Source: Hymenopus coronatus (lineage: Eukaryota; Arthropoda; Insecta; Mantodea; Hymenopodidae). From it: a stretch of DNA of 64,000 bases. Location of the stretch: positions 14,136,001 through 14,200,000 of the forward strand of contig CM060896.1 in the NCBI GenBank assembly GCA_030762935.1. The letters are read 5' to 3'. Each line of letters opens with the position of its first letter. Position 1 is the stretch's first letter. The translations under genes were made by a program, and so were the position numbers. The notes under the pieces were generated by a model. The model saw only the letters and a program-made list of their open reading frames with translations, searched no databases and was not told the origin of the DNA. Of the stretch, positions 23,378-33,243 are shown in pieces.

Positions 23378-23703
23378 AACTCCATGGCACGACAGCTCAC
23401 GGGGAACCTTGGCCTACCGCCCGGCCGCTGCGTCCCCCTTCTCGGTCCAGTACAGACGTCATGGAGGGGAGACGTGGTCAGCGCCTCGAGCCCCCCGGCC
23501 GGTTAATGCGGTCCTCATGACCTGGAGCCGCTACTTCTCCATCAAGTAGCTCCTCAATTGGCCCCCCAGGGACCTTACGAGGCTGAGTGCACCCCGGGCC
23601 AGGTCTCTCAGCGGGGGAAAAATCCCCACGCCGGTACTGGGAATCGAACCCAGGTCTCTCGCTTGGTAAGCAGCTGCGCTACCACCGCGCTAAGGAGACG
23701 ACC
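23378..23703 (-). mobile_element. GC-rich tRNA-derived SINE with 13-bp TSDs, copy 1
   Basis: On the minus strand it starts with a tRNA-like head: A box GCGGTGGTAGCGCAGCTG, then B box GGGTTCGATTCCC near 23644. A GC-rich body of about 230 bp with CCCGGGG and GGCCGGGGGG stretches follows, with no A-tail. The flanking 13-bp direct repeats prove retroposition in this orientation. The body is far more GC-rich than the surroundings. Confidence 0.9.
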
Positions 23704-23716
23704 CTATTTAAATATA
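23704..23716. repeat. Target site duplication, right
   Basis: Exact copy of 23365-23377. Confidence 0.9.
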
Positions 23717-23732
23717 GCAATCACAAATTTTA

Positions 23733-23966
23733 TTGCCCGCCTGGGTAGTGTGGTGGTAGCGTGTCTGCCTTACATTTAAAAGGTCGTGAGTTCAAACTCA
23801 CTTAGGGTGAGTTACCCGGATAAGGCTTTTTCGGGGTTTTCCCTTATCCTGAGAAGACGAAAGTCGAGTAACTTTAAGCTCCGTGGACCCTGAGATCATT
23901 TGAGCATCATTTCACCAATTTCATTCATCGTCTGATATGACCAACGTTAAACTACCAAAAAAAATA
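23733..23966 (+). mobile_element. tRNA-derived SINE, copy 1
   Basis: Same family as 10360-10600 but better preserved. A-box-like GTGTGGTGGTAGCGTGTCTG, B-box-like GAGTTCAAACTC, body blocks TTAGGGTGAGTTACCCGGAT and TTTTCCCTTATCCTGAGAAG, and a short A-rich tail. It lies only 17 bp from the neighbouring SINE's TSD. Confidence 0.85.
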
Positions 23967-24190
23967 AGTTATCCTATAATTATGAATCAAATGGGTTGTA
24001 ACAGCTCAACTACAGTATTATAGCTGTCCACTGTTTTAAAATATGTAAGTGCAAGCAGAAAGCTTGAAATACAAACTTCTATGTTAACAGCACAGATACT
24101 TGCTAGGTTCTGAAACGACAAGATTTTGAGTTTAAAACTATACATTTACAGCTTTCAAACAATGTGGTCAAGTGTATCTATGCATAGGGG

Positions 24191-24653
24191 GATATAATTT
24201 GGAGATACTCTGAAGCCTCTAAAGGCTAAAATAGACTGTGAGACAGACAAAAACTTCTACACAAAAAAAGCAGATCTCATTAAAACACAATATGTCTTAT
24301 ACATATTTTTATAAGAGTTAACTGTTTCCAAGATATACCTTGTTGTTTTTAATTTTAAACTAGGTGCTTAAAATTCTCTCAAGCAGGAAATCAACTTTCA
24401 TTTCATCTCTTGTTTTACAGCCCAGAATGCAAGAGAGAACTGAGTATAAACTGTTTCATATAGCAATAGCTTTTAAAAGATTTGACTCGCTTTAGTCTGA
24501 TTTATTTCCCTTTTACTTACAATTTACCAAATTAATAAGATCATTTCTATCATTGTTTATCTCGATTAGCATGGCATAAAAGAATAATATTTTGTAATGA
24601 AAGATTGTGGAACAGCTAAAGAAAGTCATGTGAATGGAACACACCAGATTTCT
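24191..24653 (-). repeat. Family A repeat, half copy, diverged
   Basis: Inverted; retains the end with GAAAGTCATGTGAATGGAAC and the CACACCAGA terminus. A more decayed remnant of the same end follows at about 24720-24870. Confidence 0.7.
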
Positions 24654-24870
24654 TTTACTACCACCTTGGTCATGCAAATGTGCAGAATTTCAACAACATA
24701 ACATGGCATTCAGCTTGAGAAAATCTGTCTGTCACTTTAACTTTGTGTATTCATAAGAAAGCGTATAATAAAACAATTTTTCATAATGCTTATCTCAATA
24801 GGATAGAAGATGATTTTGTAAAAATAGTTGTTGCATAATAGTAAAGAAAGTCGTTTGAATTATCATCAGA

Positions 24871-25827
24871 TTCTTTATAAATGTTTTCTAAAATATTACT
24901 ATCTCAAGCAGTTGCAAACCATCATTCATAAAACAGAAGAAAAAAGAAAAATTATGCACCACAAACCCAAATAGTGTTTGAGATACTTGAATATTTTACA
25001 GCATGGTGCATCTTTAAGATAACTTTCCAATTGAAACTAATAAAGTATCTGCTATGTGGAAAATTGCAGCCGTTTCATCCATTAAATATTTGAGTATAGC
25101 CAAAGTATGTGTTGGCTTGTAATGTTTGTTTTAGCTTAGAGGGAACCATAAAATGCAAATTACAACTTGTTCTCTCTCTTCCACTGTCAGTGTCACATTC
25201 CAAAATGACTATAGGCTGAAAACCTAATTTAATTTATAAACTCTTCAGACTACCGAGGAGTAAAGTAATGTTAATCCAAAAGGTTTAAGCATAATTTGAA
25301 TTATGCGCACGTACGAACCGGGTTTCTAAGCTTTGACAGATTCTCTTGGTGGAAATCGGCTTCTCTCTAAAATACACCTTGGGTGTTCCGGGTATTCGTA
25401 TTTTGATTACAAACAATTGTGTTAGAATTAGATTTCATTCGGTAGCACCGAAAACATATAACTAATTTAAAAATTAACTTCAGAGCAAACATTATAAGCT
25501 ATTACCGTTCATATTCTCCCCTGTAATGTGCGTCTAACTGAAGGCTAAATAAATAATGTTATCTTCTGGCCTGTAAAGGTTAATTCAACCCACGCTTGAA
25601 CTATAATAAAGCTTGCTCCTTGAATGTGACCTACATTGAAAGGAAAATGCATAAATTGGTATATTGATTCCGATTTTAAAATAAATCGCGACGTGTTTAA
25701 AGACATCATTTCCATTTATTTAGATCAGCTGACTGACGTGTGTACTTCAAACCGCTAGACTAGATGGTAGCACCATCGCACGTCGGCAACCGTTCCCATG
25801 TTAAACTCAGGTAGTTTCTTGTATTTA
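24871..25827. other. Non-coding stretch, no gene recognised
   Basis: AT-rich with one CpG-rich patch at 25730-25800. A perfect 7-2-7 palindrome CATAATTTGAATTATG lies near 25290. Nothing coding was recognised. Confidence 0.45.
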
Positions 25828-26132
25828 GTGATGGGCAGAATCGAATCCTTCATCCGAGAACAAGGTCTTGAATACTGTAATCACAATGATTATGAAATCA
25901 GCCACTTCATAAGCATCATGTAATTTAAATGATGGATAAAAAAATATGACATGTTATTCTCAAAATGTTGAAGTTTCTATTCAAGATTGTTGTGGCTTAA
26001 GCGTTATGCACTTTCATTCATAACCGTTTCCTCCATTAAATTGAATACTAAAATATATTATTTATTTATTTTTTGTACAGTTAACGATTTCTAAGATATT
26101 CCTTGCTATAGGTTTAAAATGTAACTAATAAA
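25828..26132 (+). repeat. Dispersed repeat family B, short copy
   Basis: Same start and end blocks as 3301-3866 but without the internal 114-bp tandem pair. It runs straight from the CACTTCATAAGCA block into TGTAATTTAAATGATGG. Confidence 0.7.
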
Positions 26133-26420
26133 TATATGCGTAAGCTTTCACGGCCGGTATCCATAGTTTTAAAGTTTAAAATTTTCAGGCTATTTTGCTG
26201 TGGTCTGTAGGTTAAAATATGTGTAGTTAAAATATTTCTACCTAACGTTTCGTCCCTGTCTGTGAGGGACATCTTCAGAGGCAATGTGCTCACGTCGCTA
26301 ACTCGAAAAGAATAACAACCGTCAGGAGCAGGAACTAGTCGCCCGAGTGTACTCGGGCGGGGGCAAATCACCACGGTACCTATGCGCTTTTCTCGCGGAT
26401 TTACCCGTGTGATATAAAAG
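26133..26420 (-). repeat. Penelope-associated terminal-like sequence, copy 1
   Basis: Contains, on the minus strand, the hairpin block CTGAAGATGTCCCTC...AGGGACGAAACG at 26246-26278. This arrangement is common in arthropod repeats linked to Penelope-like elements and recalls a hammerhead ribozyme core. A second palindrome, CCCGAGTGTACTCGGG, lies near 26342. No Penelope coding sequence adjoins it here, so it may be a solo terminal repeat. Confidence 0.45.
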
Positions 26421-26510
26421 ATGTAGTCTTGTGCAAGCTTTTATGTCTGTGTCGAAGTAATGTGGGCAGGGTATTTCCCTCTGTGCAGCCGGCGCGGGCT
26501 GGCTTACCTA

Positions 26511-26566
26511 CCTGAGTGGTCACCCACCCAGAGAGGGACCAGGCCCGATGCTGCTTACCTTGGCCA
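26511..26566 (-). repeat. 5S rRNA-like module, distal
   Basis: The minus strand reads AAGGTAAGCAGCATCGGGCC, close to the 5S rRNA internal A-box region, and then GGGTGGGTGACCACTCAGG, close to the 5S C-box region. Spacing between the two is as in 5S RNA. Flanks are not 5S, so this is a fragment, not a gene. Copy 2 is cut by the window end inside this module (from about 63979). Confidence 0.75.
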
Positions 26567-26670
26567 GCCGCATGCGGGCTGTCAAGGAAAGCAGTGCCGG
26601 CTAGCGGGGAGAACTGAAGGGATGTAGGTACGGGGTGGGGGAAGCCACTGTGACAGATCTGGTCGGAGGA

Positions 26671-26730
26671 CAACTGGACGGTCACCCGTCCGAGTCGGGA
26701 CCGGGCCCGATGCTGCTTAACTTGGCGGGT
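26671..26730 (-). repeat. 5S rRNA-like module, proximal
   Basis: The minus strand reads AAGTTAAGCAGCATCGGGCC followed by GGACGGGTGACCGTCC, matching the A-box, intermediate and C-box region of 5S rRNA. It lies about 35 bp downstream of the stop of the Jockey ORF2 on the same strand, and about 160 bp from the distal module. It looks like part of the LINE 3' UTR or a 5S-derived SINE inserted there. Confidence 0.8.
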
Positions 26731-27169
26731 AGAACTGTAAAGAAGGGAGAGGCGGCCGGAAAACTACCATCCCAAGGCGTCCTTGGGAAGGCGGTAGCTT
26801 ACGCGTCTCCTAGGCAGCGTGTGGTCGTAAAGACCGAGAGTGTTCACCTGGGGATTTGGGTGGGGAGCAAGTTTAGTGTATATTGTGCGAGCTCTTTCTC
26901 GCACAACGTCCACTATGTAAGGGATTCCGGAGTGGGAATGGAGAATGTGGGACGGGAATCTACGGTCTGTGCCATAGATCATCCTCAATGCCCTGTTCTG
27001 CACGGTCTGCAGCCTGTGGATGGTGGAACGAGCCACCGAACCCCAGATCTCGCAGCCGTACAGCATCAGGGGCGGGATGATTGCGCGGTACAGCCGTAGT
27101 TTTAGGTGTGTAGGCATGGTGGAGCGGAAGATGGGAAACAACTGCCGTAGGGCAGCGTCCCATACCGAC

Positions 27170-28072
27170 CTTCTCCCTGACATGTGGAGTGAAAGTAAGG
27201 CCGCGGTCGAGGAGGACTCCAAGGTATTTGGCGGTGCGGACCCAGGGGATCCGCCGCCGCCGCAACCTCAGCGACCTCTCCGGTTGCCAGCCACGGACTT
27301 TAGCCAGCAGTAGAGCTGAGCTCTTCTGCGGGCTGATGGCCATCCGCCACTGTTCACTCCATCTGCCTTTGGCCTGGAGCTGTCTCTGTAGCGGGGGGAA
27401 GCAATATCGGGCGTTCTTGTTACGCGCCATTATGAGGACATCGTCGGCATACTGGCACGTAACTGTACTGGGTTCTGTGGGGAAGTCGGACATGTAGGCG
27501 GCAAAGAGTAACGGCGACAGCACGCTGCCTTCCGGCACTCCCGCCGCTATGGGTCTGACTGTGGAATGCCTCCCCTCCACCCTCACCCTGAAAGTGCGGT
27601 CCCGAAGGAAGCTACTAAGCAGGTGAAGGTAGGGGGGAGGGATTTCTGCGTTCTTGAGCTTGTACAAGAGTCCCTGATGCCACGTGGTGGCGAAGGCCTT
27701 TTCCACGTCCAAGAGTACCGCGACTGTTTTGAAGTTGTCCTGGAAGCCCAAGGCAGCCTTCTCAGCCAGTCGCAGCAACTGCAGGGTTGTGGAATGTCCA
27801 GTACGGAAACCAAACTGATGATCCGGGAGTAGGAGTCTCTCTTCGAAGAGAGGGGTGAGGCGAGGTAGGAGTAACCGCTCGAATACTTTCGAGACGATCG
27901 GAAGTAAGCTAATAGAGCTTAAGCTTGACGGGAAGACCGGGTCCTTGCCGGGTTTCAAAATGCATACTACCCTCGCCTCCTTCCAACACGTTGGAAAGTG
28001 ACGTAGATGCAGCCATGCATTGTAAATCCGTGTCAGGTGGATTACGGCCTTTCTGAGTAGGTGCTGGAGCAT
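27170..28072 (-). CDS. Jockey reverse transcriptase domain
   Basis: Open from about 28072. Motifs in order: FPTCWKEARVVCILKPGKDP, ISLLPIVSKVFERLL, DHQFGFRTGHSTTLQL, LLDVEKAFATTWH (first Asp), AAGVPEGSVLSPLLF, and QYADDVLIMA (YADD catalytic pair), then RTAKYLGVLLD. All polymerase active-site residues are present. A frameshift near 27175 moves the C-terminal region (LYGCEIWGSVA, LQTVQNRALRMIYG) into another frame at 27222-26764. The LSSI in place of the usual YRPI is a further substitution. Confidence 0.92.
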
Positions 28073-28641
28073 AGGCGCCGTAACGCCGTCATGTCCAGGG
28101 CTTTGTTAGGCTTTAGGTTGTTGAGTTGGGAAGCCACCTCTTTCGGGGTGACTAAAGGAATGCGGATCTCCTCATGGGGCGGCGGGGGCTCCTCATAGAG
28201 GTAGTCTACCGTCGCTTCCACGAGCTCAGTAAAGTCCTCGTCCTGGGGGTCTTCGCGGGATTCGAATTGAGACTCCAGATAATCTGCGAAATCCGTGGCT
28301 TTATCCTGGGGCTCAAAAGAGAGTCTCCCACGGGTGCCATGGATGGGATGCTGAAACTGACTTTTGTCTTTCCTGAGGGATCGGATGATCCTCCAGGGTT
28401 GTTTCTCTTCCAGGTTTACATTTGCCATTGTGTGTTCCCAGGCCGCTTTGCGGTGCGCGCGAAGCAAGCGCCTTGCCAGGGATTTGAACCGCTGGTACAC
28501 TGCTTGGATCCTGGGATGGCGGAAGCGCTGCCATAGCTTCCGTACGGTTGCCTTGGCTTTTAGCAGCTGACGGAGTTCATTAGGTATGGTTCTCGGGTTA
28601 GGTTTGTTAGATGGGATGCGGTAGGTATGCGCGCGTACCAT
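28042..28641 (-). CDS. Jockey ORF2 linker region
   Basis: 199 codons between endonuclease and RT, basic and rich in Arg/Lys, with MANVNLEEKQPWRIIRSLRK and FEPQDKATDFADYLESQF, the usual linker blocks before RT motif 0. It ends in a frame break inside the LKPNKALD(G)-type start of the RT, and the RT frame resumes at about 28072. Confidence 0.85.
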   Translation of the reverse strand: MVRAHTYRIPSNKPNPRTIPNELRQLLKAKATVRKLWQRFRHPRIQAVYQRFKSLARRLLRAHRKAAWEHTMANVNLEEKQPWRIIRSLRKDKSQFQHPIHGTRGRLSFEPQDKATDFADYLESQFESREDPQDEDFTELVEATVDYLYEEPPPPHEEIRIPLVTPKEVASQLNNLKPNKALDMTALRRLCSSTYSERP

Positions 28642-28781
28642 ATTCAGGAGTTGTCGGGAGAAGGCCGTGGCTGCCGCTTATAGCGCTTCGATGGAATCGA
28701 TGCGCGGTCGCGGGTCCACGGTTTGGTTTAGGTCTAGGACGGCTGCGTCCCAGTCGATCTCATTTATTATCCAGTCTGGTG

Positions 28782-29468
28782 TTACCAGAGCTGATACGGT
28801 CTCGCTGTATCCACCACGACAGGGTCGTGGTCGGAGTCCAACTCGTTGACCGCCGAGAGGTCTAGATGAAAAGGTGTGTTCTTGGTGATTATGATGTCAA
28901 GAACATCCGGTCTGCCGCGAGCCGGATGACACGTAGGTCCTGTCGGTCCGTGCGCGACGAGAGCGGGGAAGCCACTGATGAGGCGGTAGAGCCCGCGGCC
29001 TCGGGGGTTGTTGGTGCGGCTGTGCCAGAGGGCATGTTTCGCGTTGAGATCTCCTGCGATGCATACCACTGGGTGAAGGTTGAGTAGGGTGGTGTAGTCC
29101 GCTTCATAGAAGCGGTGGTTTGGTGGGTCATATGCAGCTATCAGCAGCGCGTCTAGCCCGCCAACGGCAAGCCGGATTGCACAGGCCTCCACGTGCTGCA
29201 GTGCTGGGAGTTGGACAGGAGTATGGGTTATGTGGTTCTTAATGAAGATAACTGTACCGCCACCCTGTCGGCCGACCCAATCGGACCGATGGGTGACGTA
29301 ACTAGGCAGCGAGAAGTCAGTAACAGCATCCAGATGGGTTTTGCAAACCATCAGGATGTCAATTCCGTACGATTGTACAAACTCAAGGACGCCTGGGCGT
29401 TGTCCCCGGATGCCGTTCGCGTTCCAGTACGCGAGTCGCAATGGTCTCCGAACGAATCTAGAGGTCAT
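28782..29468 (-). CDS. Jockey AP-like endonuclease domain (inactive)
   Basis: 228 codons from ATG at 29468. Endonuclease/exonuclease/phosphatase fold motifs are visible: LAYWNANGIRG at residues 12-22, GDLNAKHALWHS near 138, and SDHDPVVVD near 212. These supply the Asn/Asp and His parts of the site that nicks target DNA. The position normally holding the catalytic Glu (ET in QETHL-type motifs) reads MVCKTHLD, with Lys in place of Glu, so the domain should not cleave. A stop at 28782 separates it from the RT. Confidence 0.88.
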   Translation of the reverse strand: MTSRFVRRPLRLAYWNANGIRGQRPGVLEFVQSYGIDILMVCKTHLDAVTDFSLPSYVTHRSDWVGRQGGGTVIFIKNHITHTPVQLPALQHVEACAIRLAVGGLDALLIAAYDPPNHRFYEADYTTLLNLHPVVCIAGDLNAKHALWHSRTNNPRGRGLYRLISGFPALVAHGPTGPTCHPARGRPDVLDIIITKNTPFHLDLSAVNELDSDHDPVVVDTARPYQLW

Positions 29469-29582
29469 TACTTAGCGGAACCCGGGTACAACTGCTCCAA
29501 GGTTTGGAGGAACAGGGTGTGTTTCTGGAGGGGGGAGGCGATTTATAGCCAGTATATATACTCGGACACAGGTGGGCGGGTT

Positions 29583-30768
29583 CTAGTTGTGTTTATTTAG
29601 CCTGGAGGTACGGAGTTGGAAAAGTATAGGGAACCAGGTGGAGTTTAATTTAAGACCTTCGTCTTTGTTAAAGTTGTTTGTGTTTTTATAAATCTCAATG
29701 GCCTCTGTGTATAAACGGGAGTAATAATTTTTAGTCGTAGCTATAACCTCTACTTTATCATATTGCATACGGTGGTCAACCAAAGATAAAACATGTTGTG
29801 CCACGGCTGATTTTTCTGTTTGTCCGAGGCGGCAGTTTCTTTTGTGTTCTGTGATGCGTGTGTTGATGCTACGTGTTGTAGTGCCGATGTAAACTTGGCC
29901 ACATGTGCACGGGATTTTGTAAACATCAGATTTACAAAGTAGATCGAGTGCGTCTTTAGCTGATTTTAGGAACTGTTTTATTTTAGTTGTCGGCATGTAT
30001 ATGGGTTTCACGTGTCTTTTTTCTAAAATCTTGCCGATACAATCAGTTATGTTTTTTATATATGGCAAGAATATTTTATTTTTATATGTCGGTACCTCCC
30101 TAGGTCTAGTGTTGTTCTTTCTGGGACGTATTGCTCGATCGATATCCTTTTTAGTGTACCCATTATACATTAGCGTCATTTGTAGATATTTTAATTCTGG
30201 TGGTAAATGTTCCATGTCACAGATTCCGTTTGCTCGTTCCACTGGTGTTTTGATTACACTTTTTCTGCTTGGGATGATGGTTGGATTGTTTACTCAGAAA
30301 TCGGTCCGTATGGGTTGGCTTTCTGTACACTGCACACGTAAACCTTCCGTCGTTTTTCCTAGTTATCAATACATCGAGAAAAGCAATTTGACCGTCGGAC
30401 TCTAATTCTTTTGTAAATTGGATGTTTGCGTGTTGGCTGTTCAGATGATCTAGGAATTTCTGGAGTTCAGCTTCTCCGTGAGGCCATATAGCGAAGACGT
30501 CGTCAATGTAACGAAGCCAAACGGACGGTTTTTTAGTCGCAGTTGCCAGTGCATGTTTCTCAAAAAGTTCCATATACAAATTAGCTACCGCAGGTCCGAA
30601 AGGATTACCCATGGCAACTCCGTCTTTTTGTTCGTAGTAATCGTTGTGCCATCTGAAATACGTCGTGGTGAGACACAGTTTAAAAAGGTCGTATATGTCT
30701 TGCGGGAACAATTCGCCGATATGTTCTAAAACGTCCTTCGTAACGTAATTCAGAAACTTACATAAAGA
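29583..30768 (-). pseudogene. Penelope-like retroelement, RT and GIY-YIG endonuclease
   Basis: The minus-strand frame from about 30765 to 30217 encodes the RT: DIYDLFKLCLTTTYF, GVAMGNPFGPAVANLYMELF, WLRYIDDVFAIW (YIDD catalytic pair) and VYRKPTHTD. After a frameshift near 30240, the frame 30242-29583 encodes ERANGICDMEHLPPELKYL, then the GIY-YIG-type endonuclease: KIPCTCGQVYIGTTTRSINT, ITEHKRNC, TEKSAVAQHV. The C-terminus NSTWFPILFQLR precedes the stop at 29583. The N-terminal part is missing in this orientation; a piece of it lies inverted at 30756-30877. Only one frameshift is seen, so this copy is younger than the one at 15255. Confidence 0.93.
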
Positions 30769-30877
30769 ACTCCTATCATTTCACGCAGAAAATACGCAAA
30801 CTGAAATGTGATCCCACAGATATTCTCGTCAGCTTCGATATCACGTCGCTGTTTACTATGGTACCCATCCAGGACGG
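30756..30877 (+). pseudogene. Inverted 5' segment of the Penelope-like element
   Basis: The plus strand encodes TYIKNSYHFTQKIRKLKCDP and ILVSFDITSLFTMVPIQD, which is the RT region immediately before the part encoded on the minus strand next door. It includes the first catalytic Asp motif (SFD). The two segments meet head to head with about 10 bp of shared sequence (30756-30765). Confidence 0.88.
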
Positions 30878-31101
30878 GAAGGGCTCTAGGCAAGTGTATG
30901 TATAAATAAACCGATTTTAGTGTAATTTGATTTTAGTAACTTCTAATATATTTATCAAAGCTTACGCTCGCTTAGCTGTTCGACTGAGTGTGAAAATAAA
31001 CTGCTTTTGGTGAACTTGTGTTCACTTAAATATGCGAAAGAAACCTCCATTCTCAGCATTACGTTATTTTGCGTTAATGTGTAAAGTAATGTATTATTCT
31101 T

Positions 31102-31948
31102 ACATTCTCTACTTGTACGATGTATACAGTGTATATAGAAGGTATTAAATTGCAACCAAATATTCGAAAACGTGATCTCACTGGAAATACGTGTTTTGGG
31201 TCCTCCTGAATCCAAAAAAAAAAAGGATGTTTGGAAAAAAAAACGTTCGTATGTGTGTAAAGCATAGCTCAGAAAAAAAAGTCCGTTAAATACCAAAATT
31301 GGTATTTAAGTTTGGTATCTTCCAAGGTTGCGAAACGAAGATTTTCAGGCATATCCCCCACCCCCATCTATCCTCTACACGGAACTTTTTTCGAAAGTAA
31401 TAATTTTCTCAAAAATGGCTCAAATGAATTTTATTAAAATATCTTATATGTAAGATATTTACATGCCAAATAAAATACATATCTTGAATTTTTTGGTAAT
31501 AGCGTCTGAAGACTACATTATTCTTGATGAATTTTATGGAATTTTGAATAACTGCTAAACCGTAAGATATGGACAGGAACTCACTAAACCAAAAATATAG
31601 ACCACGTTTAAACACACGATTTATGTTATATACATGTTTTGTGGAATTGATCGTATTTAGATGTTCCTTGTTTTTGGTTTCAGCTTTGATAATCTTATAC
31701 TTTTCTCATACAAGTATTTGTCAACTCCTGTTAATACAAACAAAGGAACTTCAGTCACATAGCAACCAGCTTTTGACTTTGACTTTAACCTATGGCACCC
31801 TAATTTCGCTTCCACTTACAAGGAACTAAGTATTAAGACTGCTATCTTTATCTTGATTAGCATTAAGTAAATATAAGAAAAAGCTTTTTTTAAGAAAAAT
31901 TGGATGCAGAGATGTATAGAAAGCCATGTGAATGGAACACGTCAGATT
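31102..31948 (-). repeat. Family A repeat, complete copy
   Basis: Inverted copy with a degenerate hairpin end (ACTTGTACGATGTATACAGT) and the CACGTCAGATT end. An A-rich run replaces the usual CA microsatellite. Confidence 0.8.
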
Positions 31949-32995
31949 ATCAAAAAACAAAACCAAAAATAAAACAACAACTAAAGGTTTGACCGTTTTT
32001 ACCCAATTGCCTGTACTTCTCAAGCATCTATTTGGTTATTTATGGTTGGCCACATTTGAAAACTTTGTAGCTCCTTTTTTGGTTCCATAGATATTTAAAT
32101 ATATAATAGCTACATAATTAATCTTTTTGCATTTAGAATGAAATAAGATTGCGTAATCTCAGGCTGCCAATTTAAACTCTCAAAAAGACACAGGTGGATC
32201 AAGGAACTAGAGGAAGAAGAAGAAGAAGATGAAGAAGAAGAAGAAGAAGAAGAAGAAGAAGAAGAAGAAGAAGAAAGAATGACACGTTACAAGTCTGCCA
32301 ACATCGAGGAAAGTAAACTTCTCAATAAAATATCTGTTCACTGAACTATAATCTTAGTAGTTTTATCTCTTTATACATATATTAAGAAATTTACTTTATT
32401 GTCACAAATATAATAAAAAGTTATTTATCCACGGATTCATTCCTGCGGTGCAAATTACAGCTTCTTCAAAATGTCCGCCATCAAAAGTCTCAAAGGAAGA
32501 TAATGTTCTAATATGGGGATTCTGCCATCTACAGAAATAAAGCTGAACTGTTTCAACCTGGTCAGCAAAAGATGGTAGCACATGTGTATTTATCGAGTGT
32601 GGTTGTATAATAATCAAATACGGTGTAAAAATACAAAAAGCCGTAATGAGTTTTATTGGCCCACTTTATTTATGGGAGATGCAGAGAAAATGACTATATT
32701 TAGGTATTATTATATCTCAGTTTTGTTCATTTTTACGTAAAAGTAATGTTATGTTGCAAACTAAAGCCTGTGACTGAATAATAAGAAGCAGTTGAGTACC
32801 TAACGTCAGGCATGTGTCGCAAAATTCGCATGTAAAGACTTTTTGTAGTCGGATCGACCTACTTTGTGAGGTTAATCCAGACGTAATCGCAGAGCATGTA
32901 GCTTTCACATTGAACAATATTGCATCCCTATCCAACTCCACTAACAGAAATGGACTCGTATACGTTTCCGCTGGCTGCCGTTTGAGAATAGTTTG
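31949..32995. other. Non-coding stretch with a (GAA)n microsatellite
   Basis: The GAA/AAG run at 32211-32275 is the only clear feature. A 45-bp block at about 32840 (CGACCTACTTTGTGAGG) resembles one at about 5762 (TGACCTACATTGTGAGG). No gene was recognised. Confidence 0.5.
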
Positions 32996-33240
32996 AGGCG
33001 CTAGTGTGCCTCAGAACGTACCATAGTTACCCGCGCGCATTCTCATCATTCTTCGGCATTGTTTTCTGTTATTCTAATATTTGAAATATGTCTTATATAT
33101 AATTTCATTGTTCAACTGCTTCGTTTTATTCTTGACATTTCTGTTAATTTCTAATTCCTTTTCATTAGATTTCAATTTTCTTTATGTAATCGTAGTAGTT
33201 TTAAATTCCCCAAAGCTCAGAAACTACAAGAACGATCCCA
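32996..33240 (+). promoter_or_regulatory. Possible promoter or 5' UTR of the small gene
   Basis: A CpG-containing patch (TTACCCGCGCGCATTC near 33027) stands out from AT-rich surroundings and lies about 200 bp before the candidate start codon. No TATA box or initiator is convincing. Confidence 0.2.
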
Positions 33241-33243
33241 AAA

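Larger units (their letters stand above)
1..26533 (+). repeat. 35-kb direct tandem duplication, copy 1
   Basis: This stretch recurs in the same order and orientation at 35144-64000. Landmarks correspond throughout: 2227 with 37354, 7773 with 42859, 12049 with 49497, 19593 with 57042, 26114 with 63581. The left boundary lies outside the window, because base 1 already matches 35144. Compared with copy 2 there are scattered substitutions, microsatellite length changes and one large loss of 2392 bp near 11957. Confidence 0.97.
26764..29545 (-). pseudogene. Jockey-type LINE, near full-length ORF2
   Basis: Minus-strand non-LTR retrotransposon ORF2 in order: AP-type endonuclease (29468-28782), linker (28641-28042), reverse transcriptase (28072-27170), C-terminal region (27222-26764). 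At least three frame breaks separate these blocks, near 28780, 28060 and 27175. The RT core motifs including YADD are intact, but the endonuclease lacks its catalytic Glu. A short open end before the ATG at 29468 (a stop, then AAGTAATG) may be the end of ORF1; the rest of ORF1 is missing. The far 5' side abuts a Penelope-like element. It is related to, but distinct from, the relic at 6300. Confidence 0.93.

Noticed and set aside
23560..23703. Possible tRNA gene
   Set aside because: A and B boxes are present, but the sequence continues into a SINE body and is flanked by target duplications, so it is a retroposed SINE head.
26671..26730. Functional 5S rRNA gene
   Set aside because: Only the internal control region is similar; the flanking thirds of 5S rRNA are absent.
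26635..27313. Plus-strand open frames across the Jockey element
   Set aside because: They are antisense shadows of the minus-strand ORF2, which carries the recognisable RT and endonuclease motifs.
30478..30729. Plus-strand open frames over the Penelope RT
   Set aside because: They are antisense to the YIDD-bearing RT frame and have no motif of their own. The plus-strand piece at 30756-30877 was kept because it matches the family.
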